A stretch of 30,382 bases of DNA, from positions 1 through 30,382 of the forward strand of contig DYEF01000021.1 of NCBI GenBank assembly GCA_020725805.1. The letters are read 5' to 3'. Source of the stretch: Bdellovibrio sp. Lineage in GTDB: Bacteria > Myxococcota > SpSt-1050. This document shows positions 22,913-30,382 of this stretch, piece by piece. The stretch's first letter is position 1. Each line of letters begins with the position of its first letter. Both the position numbers and the translations under genes were made by a program. Under the pieces are notes generated by a model that saw nothing but the letters and a program-made list of their open reading frames with translations, was not told where the DNA came from and did not search any database.

Positions 22913-25435
22913 CTACCTGTCCATTTTAAAGAGTTCGTCTGTCCCTTTTGCACTCTGCTTGTTCAAAAGTGCATCAAAATCAGTAGTTCTCTTAAACGGG
23001 GCGGTAATCCCTCCCGCGCTCTCATCTGTAAGAATAGCACCAGTTATAGGGTCCATTTTTCTCATTACTATGCCGGGAGGCGGATAGAAATCGGGCTCCG
23101 TCCTGCCCTCGAGAGCTTTTCTTGTATAAGCCATCCATATAGGGAGTGCCGCTTTCCCTCCCGTCTCTCTCCTGCCGAGGGGGACTTCATACTGGTCATA
23201 ACCAACCCATACACCGGTAACGAGATTTTTCGTAAAACCCATAAACCAGGCATCAAATGAGTCATTTGTCGTACCCGTCTTACCTGCAACAGGCTGTTTT
23301 ATCGCTGATGCGGCTGCGGCGGTTCCGAACATGCAGACATCTTTCAGCATTCTGACAAGAATAAATGCGCTATCTGCATTAAGTACCCTTTCGGGGGGAT
23401 TCATCAGCGTCTCAAACCCCTTCTCTATTCTCCTCAGAAACGGAACATCGGGGTCATAAAAATCCGAATTGTCCTCTAAGACATTTCCGTACCTGTCCTC
23501 AACCCTTCTGATAAACTTCGTCTTTACCTTTGTACCAAGACGTGCAAAGACTGTATAAACATTTGTAAGGTCCCACAGAGTGACACAGGATGCCCCGATC
23601 GCGAGGGCGAGATTAGGAGCGAGTTCCGTTGTAATTCCGAGTTTCTTCGCATAATCAATAACGTTCTGGATACCGGCGTCCTGCATAGTCTTTACGGCCG
23701 GGATATTGAACGAGTTGACTATGGCATTCCTCATTGTAACATCACCCTTGTAGTCACTCTCAAAATTTTCGGGCTTCCACCTTATATTATTATCAGCGTC
23801 ATCGAAAACCACGGGAGAATCAACGATTATTGTTGCGGGGTTGTAATCTTTTTTCTCGATCGCAGTAGCGTATACAATCGGTTTAAAGGCACTTCCGGGC
23901 TGTCTGCAGGACTGAAAAGCCCTGTTGAATTCACTCCATTCGAATGAATATCCGCCAATCATAGCGACAACATATCCGTTATTCGGGTCGACAGAGACCA
24001 GCGCACCCTGTACATCCGGCTCCTGTTCGAGAGCAAAGGTACGGTTGCTGATAATCTCACTGTTTAAGGGTAAAAGTGTCCCGGGTTCCCATTCGTGAGT
24101 AAGGTCCGCCTTCGTAGCCAGCCTGACTATTATCACATCACCTGTCTTCAGAATTTTGTTAAGATTTTCCAGTTTGTCATAAGGAGAGGAATTTTCAAAC
24201 GGCCTTGCCCACTTTGACGCCTTTGCAATCAGTTTACCTGTTATCTTTTCCGAAAGCTGAATGGTAGCCTCGCTGCCGCTGCTGTTAATCTCCCTGACAA
24301 CCGCAAAATACTTCTCCTGCGGCAGAATCTCAGAATCATCCTTGAGTTGTCTGGAGAGGATTTTCGCATAATTATCTATATCCTTCCTCTCAACGTGCTT
24401 GACAGGTCCCCTGAACCCCTGTCTCTTGTCTATCTCCCTCACCCCTCTTATCAAGGCCTCTTCTGCAGCCGTCTGTTTTTCGATATCAACCGTTGTATAT
24501 ACCTTGAGCCCGCCCCTGTACAGAGCCTTATCCCCGTATTTCTTCTGAATATATCTTCTGACGTGCTCCGTAAAGTAAGGCGCCCTTGCCCTGAAATAAT
24601 CCTCTATATCATAGACCTTCGGAAACTCCTTTATCGCCTTTTCCTTCTCCTCCTTTGTTATGTAACCGTCCTCTACCATTCTGCCCAGAACATAGACGGC
24701 TCTTTTATATGCGCTCTTCGGATTGGAAAAAGGAGAATAATTGCTCGGTGCGGGCGGAAGACCGGCAAGCATTGCCATTTCGGGGAGTGTAAGCTCGCCT
24801 ATATTCTTTCTGAAATAACCCTTTGCCGCCGCCCCTACACCATATAATCCGTGTCCCAGATAGACCTGATTGAGATAAAGATAGAGAATCTGGTCCTTTG
24901 TAAACTCCTTCTCGAGTTTCAGCGCAAGGAGCATCTCCCTGATCTTTCTGGTATAGGTCTTCTCCCTCCCTACAAACGTCTTTGCAACCTGCTGAGTTAT
25001 TGTCGAACCACCCTGCGCCTTCTTCCCTTTTTTGATATTCTTGAGTGCGGCCCGGAGTATTCCCATAGGCTCTATACCGCGGTGATTATAGAAATTCTGG
25101 TCTTCGGCGGCAATGAATGCCTTCTTGAGAAGGTCCGGTATATCCTCCTCCTCTACAAGCTCCCTCCTCTCAATCGCAAATTCACCCGTAACACGGTCAT
25201 CATACGAATAAAACTTCGTAGCCAGGTCCGGGGCATACTTTCTGATATCATCAACAAGAGGTATCTCTTTCGAAAAGCTGTTCAGAACAAGATAGAGAAC
25301 CAGAGTCCCGCCAGAGAGAAGGCAGAAGACCACCCCTGTAAAGGCAATCAGAAATTTGAATCCCTTGCTCAGTCTGCCTTTTCTTGCAACAACTATTATT
25401 TCTTCTTCAGGCCTTGAGTTCAAAGTTCTTTCCAT
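22913..25435 (-). CDS. mrcA: Class A penicillin-binding protein 1A (transglycosylase/transpeptidase)
   Basis: An 840-residue bifunctional peptidoglycan synthase. One N-terminal membrane segment lies at about 28-50, with a basic cytoplasmic tail. The glycosyltransferase domain has EDQNFYNHRG (catalytic Glu111), GGSTITQQVAK at 142-152 and LEKEFTKDQILYLYLNQVYLG. The transpeptidase domain has SxxK at Ser515-Lys518 (RQPGSAFKP), SxN at Ser575-Asn577 and KTGTT at 719-723, so both active sites are intact. An extra region of about 110 residues lies between the two domains (roughly 345-465), as in PBP1A proteins with an OB-like insert. It is the last gene of the ldcA-mpl-suhB unit and its start overlaps the end of suhB by 29 bases. 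The mrcA symbol is by architecture, not by synteny. Confidence 0.93.
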   Translation of the reverse strand: MERTLNSRPEEEIIVVARKGRLSKGFKFLIAFTGVVFCLLSGGTLVLYLVLNSFSKEIPLVDDIRKYAPDLATKFYSYDDRVTGEFAIERRELVEEEDIPDLLKKAFIAAEDQNFYNHRGIEPMGILRAALKNIKKGKKAQGGSTITQQVAKTFVGREKTYTRKIREMLLALKLEKEFTKDQILYLYLNQVYLGHGLYGVGAAAKGYFRKNIGELTLPEMAMLAGLPPAPSNYSPFSNPKSAYKRAVYVLGRMVEDGYITKEEKEKAIKEFPKVYDIEDYFRARAPYFTEHVRRYIQKKYGDKALYRGGLKVYTTVDIEKQTAAEEALIRGVREIDKRQGFRGPVKHVERKDIDNYAKILSRQLKDDSEILPQEKYFAVVREINSSGSEATIQLSEKITGKLIAKASKWARPFENSSPYDKLENLNKILKTGDVIIVRLATKADLTHEWEPGTLLPLNSEIISNRTFALEQEPDVQGALVSVDPNNGYVVAMIGGYSFEWSEFNRAFQSCRQPGSAFKPIVYATAIEKKDYNPATIIVDSPVVFDDADNNIRWKPENFESDYKGDVTMRNAIVNSFNIPAVKTMQDAGIQNVIDYAKKLGITTELAPNLALAIGASCVTLWDLTNVYTVFARLGTKVKTKFIRRVEDRYGNVLEDNSDFYDPDVPFLRRIEKGFETLMNPPERVLNADSAFILVRMLKDVCMFGTAAAASAIKQPVAGKTGTTNDSFDAWFMGFTKNLVTGVWVGYDQYEVPLGRRETGGKAALPIWMAYTRKALEGRTEPDFYPPPGIVMRKMDPITGAILTDESAGGITAPFKRTTDFDALLNKQSAKGTDELFKMDR

Positions 25436-26273
25436 CCAAAAGCGGAACGGTCTCCTTACAGCTTGTCTCCTTTATACACTGAAGCATCTGCGAATGAATC
25501 TTGCCGTTCGACGCAACTATTTCCTTACCGAAGATATCGACTGGTTTGTTTACGAAGTCTGTAACTGTCCCTCCGGCCTCAGCCACAAGGAGTGAACCGG
25601 CCGCTGTATCCCACGGTTTGAGCTTGATTTCCCAGAAGCCATCAGCCCTTCCGGCAGCCACATAGGCCAGATTGAGTGCGGCAGAACCATCCCTTCGGAC
25701 TGCCTGACACTTTATTGCAAAGGAATTCCAGAGATTCAGATTGTTTTCATAACTGACTCTTATATCATACGGAAAACCCGTAAGCAGAAGGCTCTTGTCG
25801 AGTTCCTTTTCCGAACTTACATGAATCCTTCTCCCGTTGAGCCTTGCACCCAGACCCTTCATTGCAAAGAAGAGTTCGTCGCGCAGCGGGTCATAGACCA
25901 CAGCAATAATAACTTCTCCGTCCCGTTCGACACCTATCGAGATTGCAAAGTGGGGATATCCGTGTGCAAAATTGGTAGTCCCGTCGAGCGGGTCAACTAT
26001 CCAGAGGTATTTTGAAGAAGGTCTGCAACTGATCCCCTCCTCAGAGAGAATCCCGTGATCCGGAAAATTGGTCTCGATATACTGTGCAATCTGTTTCTCT
26101 ACCTTCTTATCCACATCCGTTACCAGATTGGTCGGGTCACCCTTGAACTCTATCTTGAGCCTCTTGCGCGTTCTAATAAGGTAGTGCTTGATGAGTGTCT
26201 GACCTGCCTTTCTTGCAATCTCACAGGCCGACTTCGAAATCTTCTTGTCAAATACGCTGTATTTGGGTTCCAT
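25407..26273 (-). CDS. suhB: Inositol monophosphatase family protein (SuhB-like)
   Basis: A 288-residue Mg2+-dependent phosphatase. Metal ligands follow the family order: Glu78/79 in SEEG, DPLDGTTNF at 94-102 (Asp94 and Asp97), and the C-terminal WDTAAGSLLVAEAGG with Asp222. Substrates in the family include inositol-1-phosphate; SuhB also interacts with the transcription machinery in E. coli, and which role applies here is unknown. The start directly follows the mpl stop, with the ribosome-binding site AAAGGAG inside mpl. It has about 20 extra residues at the C-terminus that overlap the PBP1A start. Confidence 0.9.
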   Translation of the reverse strand: MEPKYSVFDKKISKSACEIARKAGQTLIKHYLIRTRKRLKIEFKGDPTNLVTDVDKKVEKQIAQYIETNFPDHGILSEEGISCRPSSKYLWIVDPLDGTTNFAHGYPHFAISIGVERDGEVIIAVVYDPLRDELFFAMKGLGARLNGRRIHVSSEKELDKSLLLTGFPYDIRVSYENNLNLWNSFAIKCQAVRRDGSAALNLAYVAAGRADGFWEIKLKPWDTAAGSLLVAEAGGTVTDFVNKPVDIFGKEIVASNGKIHSQMLQCIKETSCKETVPLLDGKNFELKA

Positions 26274-27686
26274 CTATCTCTCTCCTTTCAAAAGGGTTAC
26301 CGTCTCCTTAACCAGTCCGCCAAAATCTCCGTTGCTCATAAAAAGCAACAAATCATCCTTACGGACATTCTCCCTGATGAACCCCAGTAGTTCATCTATA
26401 CCTCCCCCGCAAAATACCCTTATACCACATTTTGCTAAATTTTGTAATACCCCATTTACATTTAATTCATCTTTCAGTCCGTCCGCCTTTTTATATGGTT
26501 TTGACATAACAACAACATCAGAACCCAAAAAGGCCTTTGAATATTCATCAAAGAATATGTTCCGCCTCGAGGTATTCGAACGCGGTTCAAAGAGAGTAAT
26601 CAGCCTTTTGTACCTCCCTGTCTCTATATACGCCTTCCTGACCGCATCAATCGTAATCCTGACGGCTGTCGGGTGGTGGGCAAAGTCATCTATAACACCT
26701 GTTTGGTTATAATCACCCAGAAACTCCATTCTCCGTCTGACTCCTCTGTACTCCCTCACCGCTTTCAGAACCCTGTCCTCTTCAAAGCCAAGACTTACAA
26801 GCAGAGTAATCACCGAGAGACTGTTGAGTGCATTCTGAAGGCCGTAAACACCAAGATAATATACAATCTCTTTGTCGCCCAGAACTGCCTTTACCTCCAT
26901 CAATTCACCCCTGTATGAAGTACCAAGCACATACGAATTGCTCTCTTTTCTCTCCCCGTAGAATATCTTTTTAATATCATCCCTGACTATAATACTTTGA
27001 ATTATCTCATCATCCTTCAGGACAAGAAGACCATCTCTGTTTACGATTTTTGAGAGTCTGACAAACTGCTCCTTATAGACCTCGAAGTCGCTGTATATAT
27101 CTGCGTGGTCAAACTCAACAGAGGTGATAATCGCCGAATAAGGGAGATAGTGCATAAATTTCGGGACTTTATCGAAGAATGCCGTATCATACTCATCCCC
27201 CTCAATTACGAAGAACCTCCCGTCGGTCAGCCTGAAAGAGACTCCGAAATTCAGCGGAACAGCACCTACAAGAAATGACGGATTTTCACCAAGACTATAA
27301 AGTGCCGAGGCAAGCATTGAGGTCGTGGAACTCTTCCCGTGAGTACCGGCTACAACGAGCGTCTTATAGTCAGATAGGACGAATTTCTCCATAAACGAAG
27401 GCATCGAATAATATTCTATGCCGTTGTCAATAATATACCGCGCCTCCTCGTTGTCACTTCTCGCCACATTCCCGATAATCGCAAAATCCACCTTTACAGG
27501 CAGATTCTGGAGATTCTCCCTTTTATATCCCTTAAGTATTTCGATGCCCTGATTTTTTAGCATATCCGACATCGGGGGATAGGCATTGGAATCCGACCCG
27601 AAAACATTATAACCCTTTGATTTCAGGAGCCCCGCAAGTGAAGCCATTGCAGTTCCGCAGATTCCGACTATATAGACATTCTTCAT
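26274..27686 (-). CDS. mpl: UDP-N-acetylmuramate:L-Ala-gamma-D-Glu-meso-DAP ligase (Mpl)
   Basis: A 470-residue ATP-dependent Mur-type ligase that re-attaches recovered murein tripeptide to UDP-MurNAc. IVGICGTAM at 6-14 is the nucleotide-sugar fold typical of Mpl/MurC. GTHGKSSTT at 114-122 is the ATP loop. EGDEYDTAFFDK and HHPTAVR follow as in the family, and TLFEPRSNTSRRN near the C-terminal third is the Mpl signature that separates it from MurC. The length is normal. Its start overlaps the serine hydrolase stop by four bases (ATGA). It indicates that DAP-containing peptidoglycan is recycled. Confidence 0.95.
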   Translation of the reverse strand: MKNVYIVGICGTAMASLAGLLKSKGYNVFGSDSNAYPPMSDMLKNQGIEILKGYKRENLQNLPVKVDFAIIGNVARSDNEEARYIIDNGIEYYSMPSFMEKFVLSDYKTLVVAGTHGKSSTTSMLASALYSLGENPSFLVGAVPLNFGVSFRLTDGRFFVIEGDEYDTAFFDKVPKFMHYLPYSAIITSVEFDHADIYSDFEVYKEQFVRLSKIVNRDGLLVLKDDEIIQSIIVRDDIKKIFYGERKESNSYVLGTSYRGELMEVKAVLGDKEIVYYLGVYGLQNALNSLSVITLLVSLGFEEDRVLKAVREYRGVRRRMEFLGDYNQTGVIDDFAHHPTAVRITIDAVRKAYIETGRYKRLITLFEPRSNTSRRNIFFDEYSKAFLGSDVVVMSKPYKKADGLKDELNVNGVLQNLAKCGIRVFCGGGIDELLGFIRENVRKDDLLLFMSNGDFGGLVKETVTLLKGER

Positions 27687-28753
27687 AAATTGCCTCTCGA
27701 CCTCAAAAATATCCTTGATATGTGATTGTGAATCTCTCTTCTGAAATCCCTTATCCTGAAATTATTTCTGTCCGGACAGACCCTGTTTGTAAGAAGGATT
27801 ATCCCGAAACCCGAACCCAGATCCATAACGAAAGATGTCCCTGTAAAACCGAGATGTGCAATTACATCTCCGGTAAAATAATCCCCGTACTGCGAACCAG
27901 ACTCCACGGGAGTATCGAATCCCCCTCTGAACATCCCGGGTAAAAAGTCATTTGACAGTCTGAGTAATTCCCTGACAATAGATGGCTTAAATATCTTATA
28001 ATCAAGATCGTTGTATGAATTATACAATTCAAGAAGCATTCTGTAAATCTCCTCTGCATTAGAGAACAATCCAGAATGACCTGCAATCCCCCCCATTGCC
28101 CTCGAGTTTTCATCGTCAACCCCCACAAATCCACCTGATACCGGCACCATTAGAGATTCATTTCTGAACCTGCTATTCCCGCAGAAATCGGAGGCTGTCA
28201 GAGACAGCGGTTTCAGGATATTTTCAGCATAAAAATCGCGAAGTGAAACTGTTGATACAACCTCAGTCAGATAACCAAGAATGATAAAATCTATATCGGA
28301 GTAGAGGGTCTTCCCCCGCTCACCAATCTCTTCGTTTAAGGCCAGATTTATTATCTCATCTCTTGCTATACCCGAGCCCCATCTCTCCTCCGGAATATTC
28401 CTGAAATATTCCCTGTGTGCCGGAAGACCCGAGCGGTGAGAGAGCATTTCCATTACTGTAATACCAAGTTTATCAGGTCTTTTATATTCCTTAAAGTAAT
28501 ATGCAAGTTCATTACCGGGTTTCAGCTCGTTTCTTTGAATCAGAAATGCAATCAGAAGCGATGTCACGAGTGGTTTTGTCAGTGAGGCAACGTCATAGAG
28601 GTGAGCACGGCCGGCCTTTATCCCGCTCTCATAACTTAATGTGCCGTAAACGTTTTTATATAAAATATTCTCTTTTTCAAAGACAAGCAGAGATGCGGAT
28701 GGAAATATTTTATCGTTTATAGCCTTATCAAAGAGTTCATCAATCTCTTTCAT
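27683..28753 (-). CDS. Serine hydrolase of the beta-lactamase/penicillin-binding (class C/AmpH-like) fold
   Basis: A 356-residue protein. The SxxK motif is Ser57-Lys60 in YDVASLTKP. The second motif is YSD at 151-153, in the position of Y-x-N. HLGFTGTSF at 300-308 is in the position of the KTG/HxG loop. No signal peptide is visible, so it seems cytosolic, unlike a resistance enzyme. Between ldcA and mpl it most likely acts on murein peptides or D-alanyl bonds, or is an esterase; a drug-resistance role is not supported. It overlaps both neighbours by four bases. Confidence 0.85.
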   Translation of the reverse strand: MKEIDELFDKAINDKIFPSASLLVFEKENILYKNVYGTLSYESGIKAGRAHLYDVASLTKPLVTSLLIAFLIQRNELKPGNELAYYFKEYKRPDKLGITVMEMLSHRSGLPAHREYFRNIPEERWGSGIARDEIINLALNEEIGERGKTLYSDIDFIILGYLTEVVSTVSLRDFYAENILKPLSLTASDFCGNSRFRNESLMVPVSGGFVGVDDENSRAMGGIAGHSGLFSNAEEIYRMLLELYNSYNDLDYKIFKPSIVRELLRLSNDFLPGMFRGGFDTPVESGSQYGDYFTGDVIAHLGFTGTSFVMDLGSGFGIILLTNRVCPDRNNFRIRDFRREIHNHISRIFLRSRGNL

Positions 28754-29670
28754 AAAAATATTCTTTCAAGGACAGATAAATACCCTTTTGAGGCATTGAG
28801 ACGGCATCTGGTATTAAACGGTAAGACAAGATTATTCTTAATATGTCCAGAATCAATACCATAAATAACCGGTTTCTTTATTTTATTTGCAAATTCTAAG
28901 AGAATTCTTATCAAGAGTTCTTCTCTGCCACAATTAGAAAAATGTCCGAATACAATACCTCTCAGATATCTGACATCCTTTCTGAGCAGTATCTGAGTAA
29001 GCATCCTGTCGATACGGTAAGGCTGTTCGTCCACATCCTCCAGAAATAGTATTTTGCCTCTCAGGTCTATATCAAATTTCGTCCCCGAGAGTGCAGATAT
29101 TATACTCAGATTCCCGCCTATAAGAATACCTTCGGCAACTCCGCCACGAAGTGATTCTCCGGAACCGAATTCAATCTCCCTGAAATCGACTCTTTTGGTA
29201 ATTACATCAAAAAAGAATCTCTGAGCTCTCTTCGAAAGTTCTGAAAATCCATTCAGGTTCGGCGAATGAAATGTAATCCAGCCAAGTCTGCCGAAGAATA
29301 TGTGCAGTGCCGTAATATCAGAAAAACCGAAGATTGGCTTCGGGGACATATTCTTTATATTTGAAAGCCTTTCGAGCAATCTCATCGAGCCATATCCGCC
29401 TCTCGAGAATAGAACTGCCTTATATTGTTTATTTTTCAAGGCCTCACAGAGGTCTTCAAACCTCTCATTATCGCTGCCGGCAAGATACTCATCCCTCTTG
29501 AAGACTGATGGCAAAAACTTTAGAAAAAAACCGTTCCTCTTAAAAACCGATGCAGATTTTTTGATTTTCTCCCTTTTTACAGGACCCGAAGGGGATACAA
29601 CGGCAATCACATCCCCTTTTTCCAATCTTTCAAATGCCTTTATACTATCTTTATGAATGGTTTTATTCAT
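28750..29670 (-). CDS. ldcA: L,D-carboxypeptidase (murein tetrapeptide carboxypeptidase, S66)
   Basis: A 306-residue enzyme that removes the terminal D-Ala from murein tetrapeptides in the cytoplasm, making the tripeptide used by Mpl. The S66 triad is visible: Ser117 in GFSDIT, Glu211 in FLEDVDE, and His276 in GIDSGH. GDVIAVVSPSGP at 19-30 and FSRGGYGS at 88-95 are also conserved. It is the first gene of a five-gene unit with overlapping starts. The ATG has no good ribosome-binding site and lies only about 4 bases past the predicted transcription start; the N-terminus is about 12 residues longer than usual. Confidence 0.93.
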   Translation of the reverse strand: MNKTIHKDSIKAFERLEKGDVIAVVSPSGPVKREKIKKSASVFKRNGFFLKFLPSVFKRDEYLAGSDNERFEDLCEALKNKQYKAVLFSRGGYGSMRLLERLSNIKNMSPKPIFGFSDITALHIFFGRLGWITFHSPNLNGFSELSKRAQRFFFDVITKRVDFREIEFGSGESLRGGVAEGILIGGNLSIISALSGTKFDIDLRGKILFLEDVDEQPYRIDRMLTQILLRKDVRYLRGIVFGHFSNCGREELLIRILLEFANKIKKPVIYGIDSGHIKNNLVLPFNTRCRLNASKGYLSVLERIFL

Positions 29671-29680
29671 CCCGCGGCCT

Positions 29681-29709
29681 TATATATCAGAAAGGAAATA
29701 AAAGTTCAA
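29681..29709 (-). promoter_or_regulatory. Promoter of the ldcA-mpl-suhB-PBP1A operon
   Basis: On the minus strand TTGAAC (29709-29704), 17 bases, then TATATA (29686-29681). Predicted transcription start is near 29674, four bases from the ldcA ATG. The rest of the gap up to 29869 holds no other recognisable feature. Confidence 0.6.
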
Positions 29710-29869
29710 CCAGAAGTTCTATTAGAGAGTTATCTGGCAAAGAGCAGTTTATATAGAGAAACGATTTTCCATTAGCATTTGTTCCAGTTATAGTATAATC
29801 CCGTCTCTTCTATGTAGTATTGTCCCGTAAAGCGGAAATTATATGTTTTTCTCTCGTTTAAGATATTAT

Positions 29870-30097
29870 TCATTTTAGTAAACCTATTAAGTAAGCCTTT
29901 ATAAAAACATATAATAGCCATAATCCAAAAGAAAAATACAATACCCTAAGCAGTTTTTCATTTACTATTCTACTCAATGATTCAGGAAATAATGTCGAAC
30001 TAAATATTTTCTTAAATCTTTCCCAAAATATTGTTGATCCGAAAATATAAATAAATATTAGAAATGTAAATAATAAGATGAATAGATTCTTCACCAT
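29870..30097 (-). CDS. Small two-helix membrane protein, possible immunity-type partner
   Basis: A 75-residue protein with hydrophobic segments at about 5-25 and 50-70, separated by a basic and polar loop (WERFKKIFSSTLFPESLSRIV). Its ATG lies only 6 bases after the stop of the Cys-rich partial gene upstream and has no clear ribosome-binding site, which suggests translational coupling. Short membrane proteins in this position can be immunity partners of secreted toxins; that is inference only, and no family was recognised. Confidence 0.5.
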   Translation of the reverse strand: MVKNLFILLFTFLIFIYIFGSTIFWERFKKIFSSTLFPESLSRIVNEKLLRVLYFSFGLWLLYVFIKAYLIGLLK

Positions 30098-30103
30098 ATT
30101 TAT

Positions 30104-30382
30104 TTAATAGCACTCAGAACTAATTGATTCACATAAAGTATTATAACCTGCATATCCGCCAATCCCCAATCCACCACTAATAGTTACAGAATAATTTCGG
30201 CTATCTGAAATCACACCTCCACCATACACACCATATCCATAACCAGCAGACCATCCTCCCGGGACAGGATGAACACTTGACCAGCAGGCATTTATCGAGG
30301 CACTAAGACCTATCCCTATCAGTAAGCAAGCATAACAAGATCTGCAACAAGATGTCTTTCTATCACAGTCATCATAACAGCA
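30104..30382 (-). CDS. C-terminal part of a Cys- and Gly-rich protein, truncated by the window edge
   Basis: Ninety-two residues are visible, open from the window edge to a TAA at 30104-30106. The first 22 residues contain seven Cys (CCYDDCDRKTSCC, then CYAC), followed by a hydrophobic Gly/Ser-rich stretch LIGIGLSASINACW. The tail is Gly/Tyr/Ser-rich (GGWSAGYGYGVYGGG, then ISGGLGIGGYAGY) and ends in a Cys-containing tail. This resembles the variable C-termini of RHS-type or other polymorphic secreted proteins, but the repeats that would prove this lie outside the window. Family not assigned. Confidence 0.5.
   Translation of the reverse strand, partial: CCYDDCDRKTSCCRSCYACLLIGIGLSASINACWSSVHPVPGGWSAGYGYGVYGGGVISDSRNYSVTISGGLGIGGYAGYNTLCESISSECY

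Noticed and set aside
27683-28753. Antibiotic-resistance beta-lactamase
   Set aside because: There is no signal peptide, the Y-x-N position reads YSD, and the gene sits in a murein-recycling operon.
1-30382. CRISPR array, tRNA or rRNA genes, insertion sequences
   Set aside because: No repeat-spacer pattern, cloverleaf or rRNA-like sequence, transposase frame or terminal inverted repeat pair was found by eye; a tRNA scan would confirm.

Overview
The window looks like chromosomal DNA from a Gram-negative bacterium. Several secreted lipoproteins carry a lipobox cysteine followed by an Asp/Thr/Ser-rich low-complexity linker, and there is a murein-recycling enzyme set (LdcA, Mpl). The Asp-rich linkers, and an 885-residue protein whose N-terminus resembles proteins I recall from myxobacteria, suggest a Myxococcota/Bradymonadota-like (former deltaproteobacterial) lineage with a moderately AT-rich genome. 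That placement is inference. No rRNA, tRNA, CRISPR array, transposase or gene-free stretch above 300 bases was seen.

Layout. 1-1693: a POT-like MFS transporter (minus), preceded at the window edge by a hairpin and short repeats. 1833-7722: surface and envelope proteins, namely an outer-membrane-like lipoprotein, a HExxH metalloprotease-like lipoprotein, and a minus-strand pair made of a propeller/helical-repeat lipoprotein and a zinc-ribbon protein with Gly-Gln hydrophobic repeats. 7941-12611: an unknown acidic protein, pepT, the ribosome-assembly GTPase pair era-der, and a small minus-strand pair (a 59-residue basic protein that resembles ArfA-type rescue factors, and a four-CxxC zinc protein). 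12710-16460: a translationally coupled murA-alr-atoE operon. 16575-21098: a strikingly AT-rich island with two divergent arms around one repeat-rich control region. Leftward are a DUF4258-like protein and a radical SAM protein. Rightward are a large HTH-like protein of unknown function and, from its own promoter, a 48-residue Asn/Gln/Lys-rich protein. 21144-22887: a 3D-domain lipoprotein and a four-helix membrane protein. 22913-29670: a tightly packed operon ldcA, serine hydrolase, mpl, suhB, PBP1A. 29870-30382: the Cys- and Gly-rich C-terminus of a protein cut by the window edge, followed 6 bases later by a two-helix membrane protein, an arrangement seen in toxin/immunity pairs.

The main theme is cell-wall metabolism. 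MurA and Alr feed precursor synthesis, PBP1A polymerises and crosslinks, LdcA trims recovered tetrapeptide to tripeptide, and Mpl re-ligates it to UDP-MurNAc. The lipoproteins probably act at the envelope. The best candidate for an undescribed system is the AT-rich island at 16.6-21.1 kb.

Several long open frames start at TTG codons that are really the -35 box of a good promoter (2708, 7782, 9823, 22417). In those cases the downstream start with a ribosome-binding site was chosen. Promoters were found by eye, so they are sequence matches and not demonstrated sites.
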